Source: JBBQER01 sp052148155 (GTDB lineage Bacteria > Actinomycetota > Acidimicrobiia > IMCC26256 > PALSA-610). From it: DNA of 56,639 nt. The first letter of the stretch is position 1; each line of letters begins with the position of its first letter. Positions 42,177 through 54,209 of this stretch are shown one piece after another. Where the stretch lies: the NCBI GenBank assembly GCA_052148155.1, contig JBKQIY010000244.1, positions 1 through 56,639 of the forward strand. Reading direction: 5' to 3'. Position numbers and translations under genes: made by a program. The notes under the pieces are model-generated. The model ran no database searches. It saw nothing but the letters and a program-made list of their open reading frames with translations, and had not been told where the DNA came from.

Positions 42177-43912
42177 TGCGCACGCATCGAGCGGGCGACC
42201 TACGCGCAGAACATGTTGGCCGTGCGGTCACGGTATGCGGCTGGGTCGCGCACCGTCGCGACCATGGCGGCGTCGTCTTTTTGGATGTGCGCGACACCGC
42301 GGGCCTGGTGCAGGTCGTCGTTGATCCCGACCAGGCCGGTTGTGAAGCCGCGCACCGAGTGCGCAACGAATGGGTCTTGCGGGTCGAGGGAACGGTACGA
42401 CCACGGCCCGAGGGCACCGTCAACGTCGACCTTCCGACCGGCGCGATCGAGGTCGCGGCAAACTCGGTGGAAGTCTTGAACGAGGCTGAACCTTCGCCGT
42501 TCCCGCTCGACGAGCGCGCCGACATCGATGAGGTGCTGCGGCTCCGCTACCGCTACCTCGATTTGCGTCGCGCCTCAATGCAGCGCAGCCTCCGTGCGCG
42601 CTCGGAGATCAACCGCGCGATGCGTGAGGCCATGCGTTCGCAAGACTTCATTGAAGTAGAGACGCCAATGCTCATCGCGTCGACGCCGGAAGGGGCACGC
42701 GACTTCGTTGTGCCATCGCGTTTGCGGCCGGGCTCCTTTTACGCGTTGCCGCAGAGCCCGCAGCTGTTCAAGCAGCTGCTCATGGTGGGGGGCTTCGATC
42801 GCTACTTCCAGATCGCTCGCTGCCTTCGAGACGAAGACCTACGAGCCGACCGCCAGTTCGAATTTATGCAGCTCGACGTAGAGATGAGCTTCGCAGATCA
42901 AGAAGACGTGCTTGCGGCGGTGTCGGTCGCCGTCCTTGCAGCCGCCGAAGCGGTGCGACCGGATGAGGCACCGAAAACGGTTGCTCGGATGACCTGGCTC
43001 GACGCGATGGAACATTACGGCTCCGACAAGCCCGACACCCGCTTCGGCATGGAACTGGTCGACCTCACCGAGGTGTTCGAGGCGACACAGTTCCGCGCGT
43101 TCGCGGGCGCGGAAGTGGTCAAAGGGATCTGTGTGTCAGGCGAGGGCGACATGGGTCGTTCGAGACTCGACACCCTCACCGAACGAGCCAAGGCCCTCGG
43201 CGCTGCCGGTCTGGTATGGATGCGCGTACGCGACGGCTCGGTGCTCGAGTCGCCGATCGTCAAGTTCCTGTCCGACGCGGAGCAGGTCGGCATCGCCGAC
43301 GCGCTCGGCGTTCGCCCCGGCGACCTGTTATTCCTGGTCGCCGGCGACCGTGCGATGGCGCGTCATGTCTTGGGCCAGCTGCGACTCGACCTCGGCCGGC
43401 CGCCGGTCTCCGAAGGCCTTGAGTTCTCCTGGATCGTGGACTTCCCGCTGTTCGAGGGCCTCGACCCCAACGGCCGGCCGATACCGGCCCATCACGCGTT
43501 CACAGCCCCGCACCCCGACGATGTCGACCGTCTGGAGTCCGACCCGCTCTCGGTCCGTTCGCGCTCCTACGACCTCGTCCTGAACGGATGGGAGCTCGGT
43601 TCGGGCAGTGTGCGGATACACCGGCCGGACATGCAGCAGCGGATCTTCTCGTTGCTCGGCATCGAACCCGACGACGCGCAGCAACGCTTCGGTTTCCTGC
43701 TCGACGCATTTCGTTTCGGTGCGCCGCCGCACGCAGGTTTCGCGGTTGGCATCGATCGGCTCGCCGCGATCCTCGCTCGCGAGGAGAACATTCGTGAGGT
43801 CATCGCGTTCCCGAAGACACAGTCGGGCGTCGACCCCTTAACCGACGCCCCGACTTCGATCGACGAATCCCAACTCCGAGAGCTCGGACTGCGCGTCCTC
43901 CCCCAAACCTGA
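42173..43912 (+). CDS. aspS: Aspartyl-tRNA synthetase
   Basis: 579 residues. An N-terminal OB-fold anticodon domain (VTVCGWVAHRRDHGGVVFLDV) is followed by the class II core with QSPQLFKQLLMVGGFDRYFQI and FEFMQLDVEMSF, the bacterial insertion (GAD) domain, and GFAVGIDRLAAIL (motif 3). Whether it also charges tRNA-Asn cannot be read from the sequence, as no gatCAB is in the window. ATG 42173 or 42176 is used; an in-frame ATG at 42140 would overlap hisS further. Confidence 0.94.
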   Translation: MMRTHRAGDLRAEHVGRAVTVCGWVAHRRDHGGVVFLDVRDTAGLVQVVVDPDQAGCEAAHRVRNEWVLRVEGTVRPRPEGTVNVDLPTGAIEVAANSVEVLNEAEPSPFPLDERADIDEVLRLRYRYLDLRRASMQRSLRARSEINRAMREAMRSQDFIEVETPMLIASTPEGARDFVVPSRLRPGSFYALPQSPQLFKQLLMVGGFDRYFQIARCLRDEDLRADRQFEFMQLDVEMSFADQEDVLAAVSVAVLAAAEAVRPDEAPKTVARMTWLDAMEHYGSDKPDTRFGMELVDLTEVFEATQFRAFAGAEVVKGICVSGEGDMGRSRLDTLTERAKALGAAGLVWMRVRDGSVLESPIVKFLSDAEQVGIADALGVRPGDLLFLVAGDRAMARHVLGQLRLDLGRPPVSEGLEFSWIVDFPLFEGLDPNGRPIPAHHAFTAPHPDDVDRLESDPLSVRSRSYDLVLNGWELGSGSVRIHRPDMQQRIFSLLGIEPDDAQQRFGFLLDAFRFGAPPHAGFAVGIDRLAAILAREENIREVIAFPKTQSGVDPLTDAPTSIDESQLRELGLRVLPQT

Positions 43913-44252
43913 CCGCGGTCAACCGCACGATCCGATGATGCCGGCGCGGGTCGTCGTGACGCGAGCACCAGAAAGGCCGAACACCACGAGATCGTGTCGC
44001 AGCCGACATGGGACCTGTCTTGCATTGCGCGGCGTTCGACTCGGTCGTCGACTCGCACCTCGTCGTCGTGCACGACCGCGCGGTCGGTCAGGCTGGCGTC
44101 CGCCGCGAGCCGCCAGACCTTACGCCAGCCCGGCCGATCGTTCGCGACCTGGCAACGAGGTGGCGGACGCACCCTCAGAAGGAGCTGTCGAAGGCCGCAT
44201 CAGTGCATGAGCGACACCGTCGGAAGGCTCGTCGGCGACGTAGCCTGACTGG
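43913..44252. other. 340-bp intergenic region between aspS and rarA
   Basis: Frames on both strands are Arg-rich and show no family. GCAACGAGGTGGCGGACGC at about 44153 faintly recalls the T-box antiterminator bulge but lacks the rest of the element. The only support is for a rarA promoter at the downstream edge. Confidence 0.5.
44241..44246 (+). promoter_or_regulatory. Leaderless-type -10 (TAGCCT) of rarA
   Basis: TAGCCT, 6 nt, then the rarA ATG; no Shine-Dalgarno. Confidence 0.5.
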
Positions 44253-45620
44253 ATGCCTTCGGGGCCGGATCTGTTCGCAGCCGCGGTCGAGGAGCGGCTG
44301 TCGAGCCGTGCGCCGCTCGCGGCGCGTCTGCGGCCCCGATCGCTCGACGAAGTCGTAGGTCAGGGCCACCTGCTGGGTCGCGGAAAGTCGTTACGGGTCC
44401 TCATCGAATCCGACCGTCTGTCGTCGGTCGTGTTGTGGGGGCCGCCCGGCACCGGCAAGACCACGATCGCCCGGCTCGTCGCCGGAGTGAGCGCCAAGGC
44501 CTTCGAGACGCTGTCGGCGGTCAGCGCCGGCGTGAAAGACGTGCGCGAGGTCGCGGAACGGGCGCGCGCCCGGCTCGGCGAACGCGCACAAGGGACGATC
44601 CTTTTTCTCGACGAAGTGCATCGGTTTTCGCGCGCGCAGCAGGACGTGCTCCTCCCATTCGTTGAAGAAGGCCTGCTCGTGCTGGTCGGCGCAACCACCG
44701 AGAACCCGTTCTTCTCGCTCACCGGACCACTGCTGTCACGCAGCACGCTGTTCCGACTCGAACCGCTCGCCGACACCGATCTGCGTGAACTTGCGAAGCG
44801 TGCGCTCGGGGACCGGGACCGTGGGCTCGGAGACGAAGCAACCGACATCGATGCCGACGCACTCGAGCATCTTGTCGACAAAAGCGAAGGCGACGCGCGA
44901 CACCTCCTCACCGTGCTCGAAGTCGCGCACGCGCTGGCTGTCGAGCGCGACGCCGGCCACATCTCGCTGGGAGACGCCGAAGCGGCGCTCGCGTTGCGAT
45001 CCGTCAACTACGGCGACGACGAGCACTACGACATCGTGTCGGCGTTCATCAAGTCGATCCGTGGTTCGGATCCGGACGCCGGTCTCTACTGGCTCGCACG
45101 CATGATCGAAGCCGGCGAAGACGCGCGGTTCGTCGCGCGTCGGCTCGTGATCCTCGCTTCGGAGGACGTCGGGCTCGCCGACCCACAATCCATTCTCGTG
45201 GCCACTGCCGCGGCTCACGCGGTCGAATATGTGGGGCTGCCAGAGGCCGCGCTCAACCTCGCACACGCGGTGATCCACCTAGCGCTCGCACCGAAATCGA
45301 ACAGCGTGGCGAGCGCGCTCGGCGCGGCCACGGCGGCGGTACGCGACCGCCGGGCCGGGCCGGTGCCGATGCACCTGCGTGACTCGCACTACCGCGGTGC
45401 TGAGTCACTCGGACACGGTGCTGGCTACGTCTATCCTCACGATACGCCGCAGGGCTGGGTGCCTCAGGATCACATGCCGTCCGAAGTGGCCGGCGAGCGG
45501 TTCTACCGGCCGAGTTCGCACGGCGCGGAGCCTGGGATGTTCTCAGCGTTGGAGGCGCGGCGTCGGCTCCCAGCACAACAAGAAGCAGCAGAGGAAGTGG
45601 GTGACGATGTCGGCAGGTGA
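44253..45620 (+). CDS. rarA: Replication-associated recombination protein RarA (MgsA)
   Basis: 455-residue AAA+ ATPase. LAARLRPRSLDEVVGQGHLL is the family start, GPPGTGKTT Walker A, and ILFLDEVHRFSRAQQD Walker B with GATTENPFFS as sensor 1. The C-terminal tetramerisation region includes DAGLYWLARMIEAGEDARFVAR and PMHLRDSHYRGAESLGHGAGY. It acts at stalled replication forks and is related to RuvB and clamp loaders. The last 20 bp overlap the next gene. Confidence 0.93.
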   Translation: MPSGPDLFAAAVEERLSSRAPLAARLRPRSLDEVVGQGHLLGRGKSLRVLIESDRLSSVVLWGPPGTGKTTIARLVAGVSAKAFETLSAVSAGVKDVREVAERARARLGERAQGTILFLDEVHRFSRAQQDVLLPFVEEGLLVLVGATTENPFFSLTGPLLSRSTLFRLEPLADTDLRELAKRALGDRDRGLGDEATDIDADALEHLVDKSEGDARHLLTVLEVAHALAVERDAGHISLGDAEAALALRSVNYGDDEHYDIVSAFIKSIRGSDPDAGLYWLARMIEAGEDARFVARRLVILASEDVGLADPQSILVATAAAHAVEYVGLPEAALNLAHAVIHLALAPKSNSVASALGAATAAVRDRRAGPVPMHLRDSHYRGAESLGHGAGYVYPHDTPQGWVPQDHMPSEVAGERFYRPSSHGAEPGMFSALEARRRLPAQQEAAEEVGDDVGR

Positions 45621-46065
45621 CGTGCTCGCGGTGGTCGCCGCGACGGTCGTGACGATGCTCGTAGCAGTGCTTGGCGCGTCGCTCATGGCGGTCACTCGCA
45701 CACTGCGCGAGCTGCGGGAGACCGCAACCGCGCTCCACGACGAAGCGATTCCGCTTCTTGAAGCCGCGCGCGACGCGGTATGTGACGCCGCGACCGAGGT
45801 CGATCGGGTCGAGCGCCTCGTCACGTCGGCTGAACGGCTGTCAGGCGCGGTCGACGGCGCATCGCGCCTCGCGGCGCGTACGTTGCGTTCGCCCGTCGTC
45901 AAGGCGATGGCGTTCGGCACTGGCGTCTCGAGGGCCGCCCAACGGTTGCGGGAGGGCGAAGCGCCTGTACCGGTCGCGCGTCGGCGACGAGGTCGCCGTC
46001 GTCGAGCGAGGAGCAAGGACGCGATCGCGACGGATGTGCTTGCCGCCAAGCCGAAGGCGTCCTGA
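45601..46065 (+). CDS. DUF948-like membrane protein
   Basis: About 154 residues: one N-terminal membrane segment (VLAVVAATVVTMLVAVLGASLMAV), a helical, probably coiled-coil region (TLRELRETATALHDEAIPLLEAARDAV), and a basic Arg/Lys tail. This matches actinobacterial DUF948 proteins found between rarA and alaS; function unknown. GTG 45601 has GAGG about 6 nt upstream, while ATG 45607 is an alternative. Overlaps the end of rarA. Confidence 0.75.
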   Translation: MTMSAGDVLAVVAATVVTMLVAVLGASLMAVTRTLRELRETATALHDEAIPLLEAARDAVCDAATEVDRVERLVTSAERLSGAVDGASRLAARTLRSPVVKAMAFGTGVSRAAQRLREGEAPVPVARRRRGRRRRARSKDAIATDVLAAKPKAS

Positions 46066-46290
46066 GTGTTCAAGCGACTTTTTTGGCTGATCGTCGGTTT
46101 CGCGCTCGGTATCGGCTCGTCGTGGGCGATCACGCGCCGCCTGCGCCGGATCGTCCAAAGACTCGGGCCTGGCGATCTGGTGGATCGCTGGACTGACAAC
46201 GTTCGGTCGGCCGTGTCCGAGGGGCGCACCGCGATGCGCACGCGCGAGGTCGAGCTGAACTCGGGCTTCGACCGAGCGACCGGACAGTAA
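46066..46290 (+). CDS. Small single-pass membrane protein
   Basis: 74 residues beginning at the GTG directly after the previous stop. One hydrophobic segment (LFWLIVGFALGIGSSWAI) is followed by a basic and amphipathic tail (TRRLRRIVQRLGPGDLVDRW). Small proteins like this accompany DUF948 and alaS in actinobacteria; I know of no assigned function. Its TAA is also the start of the alaS -10. Confidence 0.7.
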   Translation: MFKRLFWLIVGFALGIGSSWAITRRLRRIVQRLGPGDLVDRWTDNVRSAVSEGRTAMRTREVELNSGFDRATGQ

Positions 46291-46293
46291 CCT
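46288..46293 (+). promoter_or_regulatory. Leaderless-type -10 (TAACCT) of alaS, overlapping a stop codon
   Basis: TAACCT begins with the TAA of the small membrane protein, then 7 nt, then the alaS ATG; no Shine-Dalgarno. Confidence 0.5.
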
Positions 46294-46300
46294 GGTCGCG

Positions 46301-48948
<2,648 letters not shown>

Positions 48949-48952
<4 letters not shown>

Positions 48953-49392
48953 GCGCTGGACGCGCGCTTGGCGTCGATCTCGGAACGGTGCGCATCGGGC
49001 TCGCGCTCTCCGACCCGACCCGAACGGTCGCGTCGCCGCTGTCGGTGTTGGCGCGCAGCCGTGAACACCGCGCCGATCATCGAGCGATCGTCGAGATCGT
49101 CGGTGCGCACGAGGTCACGACGATCGTTGTCGGCCTGCCGCTTTCACTTTCGGGCGCGAAGGGTCCGGCCGCCTGTGCGGCCGAGGCCGAAATAGAGGAG
49201 CTGCGCCGAACGGTCGGTGCCGGAATCGAAGTTGTGGCGCACGACGAGCGTCTCACGACAGTCACGGCCGAACGGAGCCTCGACGAAGCCCGCGTCCGGA
49301 GATCTGATCGCGTCGCCCTCGTCGACAAGATCGCGGCCGCGGTGATGTTGCAGTCGTGGTTGGAATCTCGTCCGCGACCATCCCGCCAATGA
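48949..49392 (+). CDS. ruvX: RuvX/YqgF-type RNase H-fold nuclease
   Basis: 147 residues. RALGVDLGTVRIGLALSDP is the strand 1 Asp motif, VVGLPLSLSG and DERLTTVTAER follow, and DKIAAAVMLQSWL carries the last acidic residue. YqgF proteins act in pre-16S rRNA processing in E. coli; the name RuvX is often used in actinobacteria. ATG 48949 gives a 4-bp overlap with alaS; GTG 48940 is an alternative. Confidence 0.92.
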
Positions 49393-50483
49393 TCACCGGT
49401 GAAGACGTCACGCAGAGGGATCCCAGCCCGGGCGGTCGGAGCCGGCCCCGACGGCGACGACGCCGACGCGGTCGCATCATGGCCGTCATCGTCGCCGTCG
49501 TCCTCGTTCCCGTCTTGGTTATGGGTTCCGGCGTGGTGTGGTTCGTCTGGGAGATCGACACGCACGGCACGCCCGGCCCGACCGTAGCGGTGCAGATACA
49601 GCCGGGCTGGGGAGTGCCCAGGATCGGCGAGGAGCTCCATCGCGATCACATCATCGGTTCGTCGCTCGCGTTCAACATCTACGCGCGCTTCCACGGCGAC
49701 AACTCCTTCCAGGCCGGAACGTACGACCTGCATACCAAGCTCGGCGTGCGAGCCGCGGTGGCCGCGTTAAAGCGCGGACCCAAAATCAACTATGAGGTCC
49801 TGACCGTGCCACCCGGGCTGTGGCTCCAACAGATCGCAGCTCGCGTCGCCAAATTGTACGGCCGTAGCGCGCAGACATTCTTGGAGGGAGCGCGTAACAA
49901 CTCCGTACGATCGATCTTCGAGCCAGCTGGAGTGGCGAACCTCGAGGGATTGTTACGGCCCGACACGTACAAGATCTCGAACTCGCAAGACGAGATCTCC
50001 ATCCTCCAGACGATGGTCGACACCTTCGACACCCGCGCCAAAGCGCTCGGCCTGCTCAACGCCGACGTCGACGGCTATGGGGCGTACCAGATCATCATTG
50101 TGGCCTCGATGATCGAGGCCGAGGCGAAGGTGCCGCAGGACCGCCCGCTGATCGCATCGGTGATCTACAACCGGCTCGCAGCGCACATGCCGCTCCAGAT
50201 CGACTCGACCGTGATCTACGCTCGGGGAAATCCCGCAGAGCGCACACTCTCGGCACGCGATCTGCAGATCCCATCGCCGTACAACACGTACCTGCACACC
50301 GGGCTCCCGCCCACCCCGATCTGCTCGGTCAGCGATGCGTCGCTGTTTGCTGCGCTCCATCCTGCGCACACGACCTACCTCTACTACGTGGTGGCCGGCA
50401 AGGACGGCCACCACGCGTTCGCGTCCACATACCAACAGCAGCAGCAGAACATCGCGGCGGCCCAAAGGGCCGGCGTGCTGTGA
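49389..50483 (+). CDS. mltG: Endolytic transglycosylase MltG
   Basis: 364 residues. An Arg-rich cytosolic segment precedes one membrane helix (VIVAVVLVPVLVMGSGVVWFV), then an extracytoplasmic YceG domain. IIVASMIEAEAKVPQDRPLIA contains the catalytic Glu, and NPAERTLSARDLQIPSPYNTY and LPPTPI are family blocks. It cleaves nascent peptidoglycan strands and is thought to set glycan length. Overlaps ruvX and aroE by 4 bp each, giving the actinobacterial alaS-ruvX-mltG-aroE unit. Confidence 0.95.
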   Translation: MITGEDVTQRDPSPGGRSRPRRRRRRRGRIMAVIVAVVLVPVLVMGSGVVWFVWEIDTHGTPGPTVAVQIQPGWGVPRIGEELHRDHIIGSSLAFNIYARFHGDNSFQAGTYDLHTKLGVRAAVAALKRGPKINYEVLTVPPGLWLQQIAARVAKLYGRSAQTFLEGARNNSVRSIFEPAGVANLEGLLRPDTYKISNSQDEISILQTMVDTFDTRAKALGLLNADVDGYGAYQIIIVASMIEAEAKVPQDRPLIASVIYNRLAAHMPLQIDSTVIYARGNPAERTLSARDLQIPSPYNTYLHTGLPPTPICSVSDASLFAALHPAHTTYLYYVVAGKDGHHAFASTYQQQQQNIAAAQRAGVL

Positions 50484-51298
50484 TCACGGGCGCGACGCGG
50501 GTCGCCGGAGTGATCGGCGAGCCGGTGCGCCATTCGCTGTCACCGCGGCTGCACAACGCGGCCTACCGGGCGCTCGGTCTCGATTGGGTGTTCGTGGCGT
50601 TCGAGGTCCCGAATGGCGGCGCCTCAGCTGCGCTCGACGCCGCGCGCGTGTTCGGCTTCGTCGGACTTGCCGTGACGATGCCTCATAAGACAACGATGGC
50701 GACGCTGTGCGATGCGCTCTCGCCGGGCGCCGCGGCCCTGCACAGTGTCAACACCGTGACCGTCGCGTCCCAAGGTCGTACCACCGGCGACTCGACCGAC
50801 GGCGACGGATTCTTGCGGTCACTCGCGGACGCCGATGTCGACGTCGCCGGCCGTGACGCGCTCGTGCTCGGCGCCGGCGGCGCGGCCCGAGCTGTCGCGC
50901 GCGCGTTAGCCGGACGGGGAGCGCACGTCCAGGTGGCCGCCCGTCGAGCGACCGCCGCGACCGAAGCGGCTGCGCTCGCGCACGGGACCACGATCGACTG
51001 GAGCGACCGCGCCGCCGCGGCGTCGGCGGCCGATATCGTCGTCAACGCGACTCCCGTCGGCATGGCCGGCGACACATCACTTCCCCTTCCCGAACACGTC
51101 CTGGGCCCTGGCCGAGTGGTGGTCGAACTCGTCTACGAACCGATCGAGACGCCGTTGCTCGCAGCGGCTCGAACTCACGGGGCTCAGACGGTCTCCGGGC
51201 TCGGCATGCTGGTCCACCAGGCTGCGCTGCAGGTCGAGCTCTGGAGCGGCCAGGCCGCGCCGATCGACGCGATGCGAGCCGCCGTCACCCAGGACTGA
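50480..51298 (+). CDS. aroE: Shikimate dehydrogenase
   Basis: 272 residues. GVIGEPVRHSLSPRLHNAAY is the substrate-side signature, AVTMPHK gives the catalytic Lys, and DGDGFLRSL and LGAGGAARAVARAL (NADPH loop) follow, with TPVGM near the end. It reduces 3-dehydroshikimate in aromatic amino-acid synthesis. GTG start overlapping mltG (GTGA). Confidence 0.94.
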   Translation: MITGATRVAGVIGEPVRHSLSPRLHNAAYRALGLDWVFVAFEVPNGGASAALDAARVFGFVGLAVTMPHKTTMATLCDALSPGAAALHSVNTVTVASQGRTTGDSTDGDGFLRSLADADVDVAGRDALVLGAGGAARAVARALAGRGAHVQVAARRATAATEAAALAHGTTIDWSDRAAAASAADIVVNATPVGMAGDTSLPLPEHVLGPGRVVVELVYEPIETPLLAAARTHGAQTVSGLGMLVHQAALQVELWSGQAAPIDAMRAAVTQD

Positions 51299-51360
51299 AG
51301 GGCTCTCAAGCACCATCTTCGGCCAGTCGATGTTGGTGACTGGAAGCCTCGCGTCGTCCC

Positions 51361-52281
51361 GTGGGGGTATCGGTGCTCCAAGGAACGTTCGAGACGCTGT
51401 CGCTGCCCGAGGTGCTCGGGCTGCTGTCGAGCGCACGCAAGAGCGGTGCGTTGTGGCTCGAAGCCGGCCCGATCTCGGGCGTTGCTCATCTCGAAGACGG
51501 CCATTGCCAAGCCGCCGAGGTCGGCGACCAACGCGGGGCCGCCGAGACCGGCGCGGCGCTGTCGGTCCGGCTTGTCGACATGTGCTTCGCGGTCATGTGC
51601 CAGGAATCGGGCTCGTTCCGATTCGTGGCCGACGACCGTGCGCCGTGGAGCTGCCCGGAGCTGGTCGAGCTGAGCGACGTCCTCGTCGAGGTCGACCGCC
51701 TCCTGAAGCAGTGGCGCGAAATCCTGCGGGTGATCCCGTCGCTTGAATGCCGGCCGCAACTGCTCGACGAGCTCGAGGTCGACGAGATCGTCATCGACCG
51801 TGACCGTTGGGTGTTGCTCGTCGCGATCGACGGTCGGCGTACCGTGCGCGAGCTCGTGCAGCGTACGAACCGTCCGGTGATCGAGCTGTGCCAAACATTG
51901 CTCGAGCTGATCGAGGTCGGCGCGGTCGGCGTGAACGATCCCGCCGCGGTCCGGGCCCCGGACGTCGAGCTGGCACCACCGCCGAACGCCCCACCGGTAC
52001 CGGAACCGGCGCCGGCCCCCCACGTGGATGAAGCGGTGCCTGGACCGGTGACCGAACCGGACACCGACGCCGCGTACCCCGAGCCGCCGCCCGTCCTGAC
52101 GATCGTGGCCGGACATGAGCCCGACGCATGGCCCGAGCCCGAGCCCGAACCGTCGGTGGCCGAACCCGAGCCCGAACCGTCGGTGGCCGAACCCGAGCCC
52201 GTGCCTGTGGCCAGCGGAGCCGACCCTCCCGACAAGGGCGCGTTCCTCAGACTGTTCTCCGGTCTTCGCGACTCGTCGTGA
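51361..52281 (+). CDS. DUF4388-domain protein with Pro/Glu-rich tail
   Basis: 306 residues. Residues 1-105 form a DUF4388 (PATAN-like) domain: LQGTFETLSLPEVLGLLSSARKSGALWL. Similar domains occur in response regulators of pilus motility such as PatA. A winged-helix-like stretch (RTVRELVQRTNRPVIELCQTLLELIEVG) follows at about 155-190, then a disordered Pro/Glu/Ala region (200-290) with EPEPSVAEP repeats and a hydrophobic end. Directly upstream of pilB; regulation of the pilus motor is inference. GTG start without an obvious ribosome-binding site. Confidence 0.75.
   Translation: MGVSVLQGTFETLSLPEVLGLLSSARKSGALWLEAGPISGVAHLEDGHCQAAEVGDQRGAAETGAALSVRLVDMCFAVMCQESGSFRFVADDRAPWSCPELVELSDVLVEVDRLLKQWREILRVIPSLECRPQLLDELEVDEIVIDRDRWVLLVAIDGRRTVRELVQRTNRPVIELCQTLLELIEVGAVGVNDPAAVRAPDVELAPPPNAPPVPEPAPAPHVDEAVPGPVTEPDTDAAYPEPPPVLTIVAGHEPDAWPEPEPEPSVAEPEPEPSVAEPEPVPVASGADPPDKGAFLRLFSGLRDSS
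52141..52200 (+). repeat. 27-bp tandem repeat in the DUF4388 gene
   Basis: Two identical 27-bp units (52141-52167 and 52168-52194) plus a partial third encode EPEPSVAEP twice within the disordered tail. Change in copy number would keep the frame. Confidence 0.85.
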
Positions 52282-52450
52282 CGGGCAACCGCTCGCCGAC
52301 GAAGATCGCCGGACCGAGCCAAGACGAACGCTGAGAGTGATCTCTTATACAGCCGTGCGCGCGCAGCGTCGATAACGGAGGAGCCTCGGCCAGTGTCGTG
52401 GCGACATCCGACAGTGGAATCACCACGGACGGCGATTGGAGGGGCTGCGG

Positions 52451-54136
52451 GTGGGCGATGCGACGCCGCTCGGCGCCTTGCTCATAGACGAAGGCCTGCT
52501 GACCGACGCTCAGCTTGACGCGGCGTTGGCGGAACAGGGCCGTAGTGGCAAGCCGCTGGGCCGACTGCTGATCGAGTCGGGAACGATCTCCGAAGCTGAG
52601 CTGGTGCGGACCCTCGCCCGCCAGGTCGGGCTCGAGTTCGTCGACCTCAACGACCGCGCGGTCGACGGTTCGGTCGCCGCCCTGGTCAGCGAGTCGTTGG
52701 CACGTCGGTATCAGGCGATCCCGATCGGCTGGGAGGACGGCCGTCTCGTGGTGGCGATGGCCGACCCGTCGAACGTGTTCGCCGTCGACGACATCCGAGC
52801 CATCGCCGGCGCCGACGTCCGTACCGTGGTCGCCACCGCGTCGCAGATCAACGAGACGATCGAACGCTTCTACCGGATGGACACCGACGTCGACGCGGTG
52901 GTGCAAGCTGCCACCGAGGATGCCGACGACGGCGATGCCGACCTCGCCAATGTTTCAGAACTCGTTGAGGACGCCCCGATCGTCAAGTTCGTCAACTTGC
53001 TGGTGACCCAGGCGGTGGGCGACCGTGCGTCCGACATCCACGTCGAACCGGCCGAGCACGACCTGCGAATCCGGTTCCGCATCGACGGCGTGTTGCACGA
53101 GGTGATGCGTTCGCCGCGCAGCATCCAGGCCGGGGTGATCAGCCGCCTGAAGGTCATGGCGGACATCAACATCGCGGAGCGGCGCATCCCCCAAGACGGT
53201 CGCATCAGCATGAAGGTGGGCGGACGGGGCATCGACCTGCGGGTCGCGACCTTGCCCACGGTCTACGGCGAGAAGGTCGTGATGCGAATCCTCGACAAGG
53301 GCCAGGCGGTCCTGCGTCTCGACGAGCTCGGCTTCCTGGCCGAAACAGAAGATCGATTCTCGAGCTCCTGCAATAAGCCGTACGGGACGATCCTTGCCAC
53401 GGGGCCGACCGGTTCGGGCAAGTCGACCACCCTCTACGCGGCGCTCAACACGCTCAACAAGCCGGATCGCAACATCATCACGGTCGAAGATCCGGTCGAG
53501 TATCGGATGCCCGGCATCAATCAGGTGCAGATCAACCCGAAGGCCGGCCTCACGTTCGCATCGGCGTTACGGTCGATCCTGCGCTCCGACCCCGACATCG
53601 TGCTCGTCGGTGAGATCCGAGACCGCGAAACCGCGGTCATCGCCGTAGAGGCCGCCCTCACCGGCCACCTCGTGCTGTCGACCCTGCACACGAACGACGC
53701 AGCGTCGACGCCGCTGCGACTCGTCGAGATGGGTGTCGAGCCGTTCCTCGTGACCAGCGCGCTCGACTGCGTCGTGGCCCAGCGGCTCGCGCGCCGCTTG
53801 TGCGACAAATGCAAGGAGGCGTACCAGCCCACCGAAGCCGAGTTGGTCGAGGTGGGATGGCCGATGGCGGATCTCGATCGGTCGGAATGGCCGACATTGC
53901 ACCGGGCGATCGGCTGCACGGCGTGCGGGCGGACGGGCTACAAGGGCCGCTTCGCGTTGCACGAAGTGATGCTCGTGACCGAGGAGATCGAGCGCCTGAT
54001 CATCGAGCGCCGGTCCACCGAAGATCTCCAAAAGACGGCCGAGATGCAGGGAATGCTCACCCTCAAGAGCGACGGGCTCCGCAAGGTCGCCATGGGCTAC
54101 ACCTCGTTGGAAGAGATCTTCCGAGTCGTGCTCTGA
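52451..54136 (+). CDS. pilB: Type IV pilus assembly ATPase PilB (GspE family)
   Basis: 561 residues from GTG 52451, which has GGAGGGG 6 nt upstream; an upstream in-frame TTG (52436) would put that ribosome-binding site inside the gene. The N-terminal MshEN domain (LGALLIDEGLLTDAQLDAAL) is followed by GPTGSGKSTT (Walker A, 318-327), DPDIVLVGEIRDRETA (Walker B region), GHLVLSTLHTNDA (His box), and CDKCKEA plus CTACGRTG for zinc. It powers pilus extension at the inner membrane. Confidence 0.93.
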   Translation: MGDATPLGALLIDEGLLTDAQLDAALAEQGRSGKPLGRLLIESGTISEAELVRTLARQVGLEFVDLNDRAVDGSVAALVSESLARRYQAIPIGWEDGRLVVAMADPSNVFAVDDIRAIAGADVRTVVATASQINETIERFYRMDTDVDAVVQAATEDADDGDADLANVSELVEDAPIVKFVNLLVTQAVGDRASDIHVEPAEHDLRIRFRIDGVLHEVMRSPRSIQAGVISRLKVMADINIAERRIPQDGRISMKVGGRGIDLRVATLPTVYGEKVVMRILDKGQAVLRLDELGFLAETEDRFSSSCNKPYGTILATGPTGSGKSTTLYAALNTLNKPDRNIITVEDPVEYRMPGINQVQINPKAGLTFASALRSILRSDPDIVLVGEIRDRETAVIAVEAALTGHLVLSTLHTNDAASTPLRLVEMGVEPFLVTSALDCVVAQRLARRLCDKCKEAYQPTEAELVEVGWPMADLDRSEWPTLHRAIGCTACGRTGYKGRFALHEVMLVTEEIERLIIERRSTEDLQKTAEMQGMLTLKSDGLRKVAMGYTSLEEIFRVVL

Positions 54137-54209
54137 ACTCAGTTCAGGGGCGGGCAGAATCCGCCGATATCCCCTAGGAGTTCGTTACCGGCCTGTTGGG
54201 GGATCCACT

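Noticed and set aside
43567..44172. Minus-strand frame antisense to the end of aspS and the following gap
   Set aside because: Overlaps aspS for over half its length and shows no recognisable domain; typical high-GC shadow frame.
44150..44175. T-box-like sequence between aspS and rarA
   Set aside because: Only a partial match to the antiterminator bulge, no visible stem I or specifier loop, and the downstream gene is not amino-acid related.
51323..51343. CCAGTC...GACTGG inverted repeat after aroE as a terminator
   Set aside because: A 6-bp stem with a 9-nt loop and no T tract is too weak to call.
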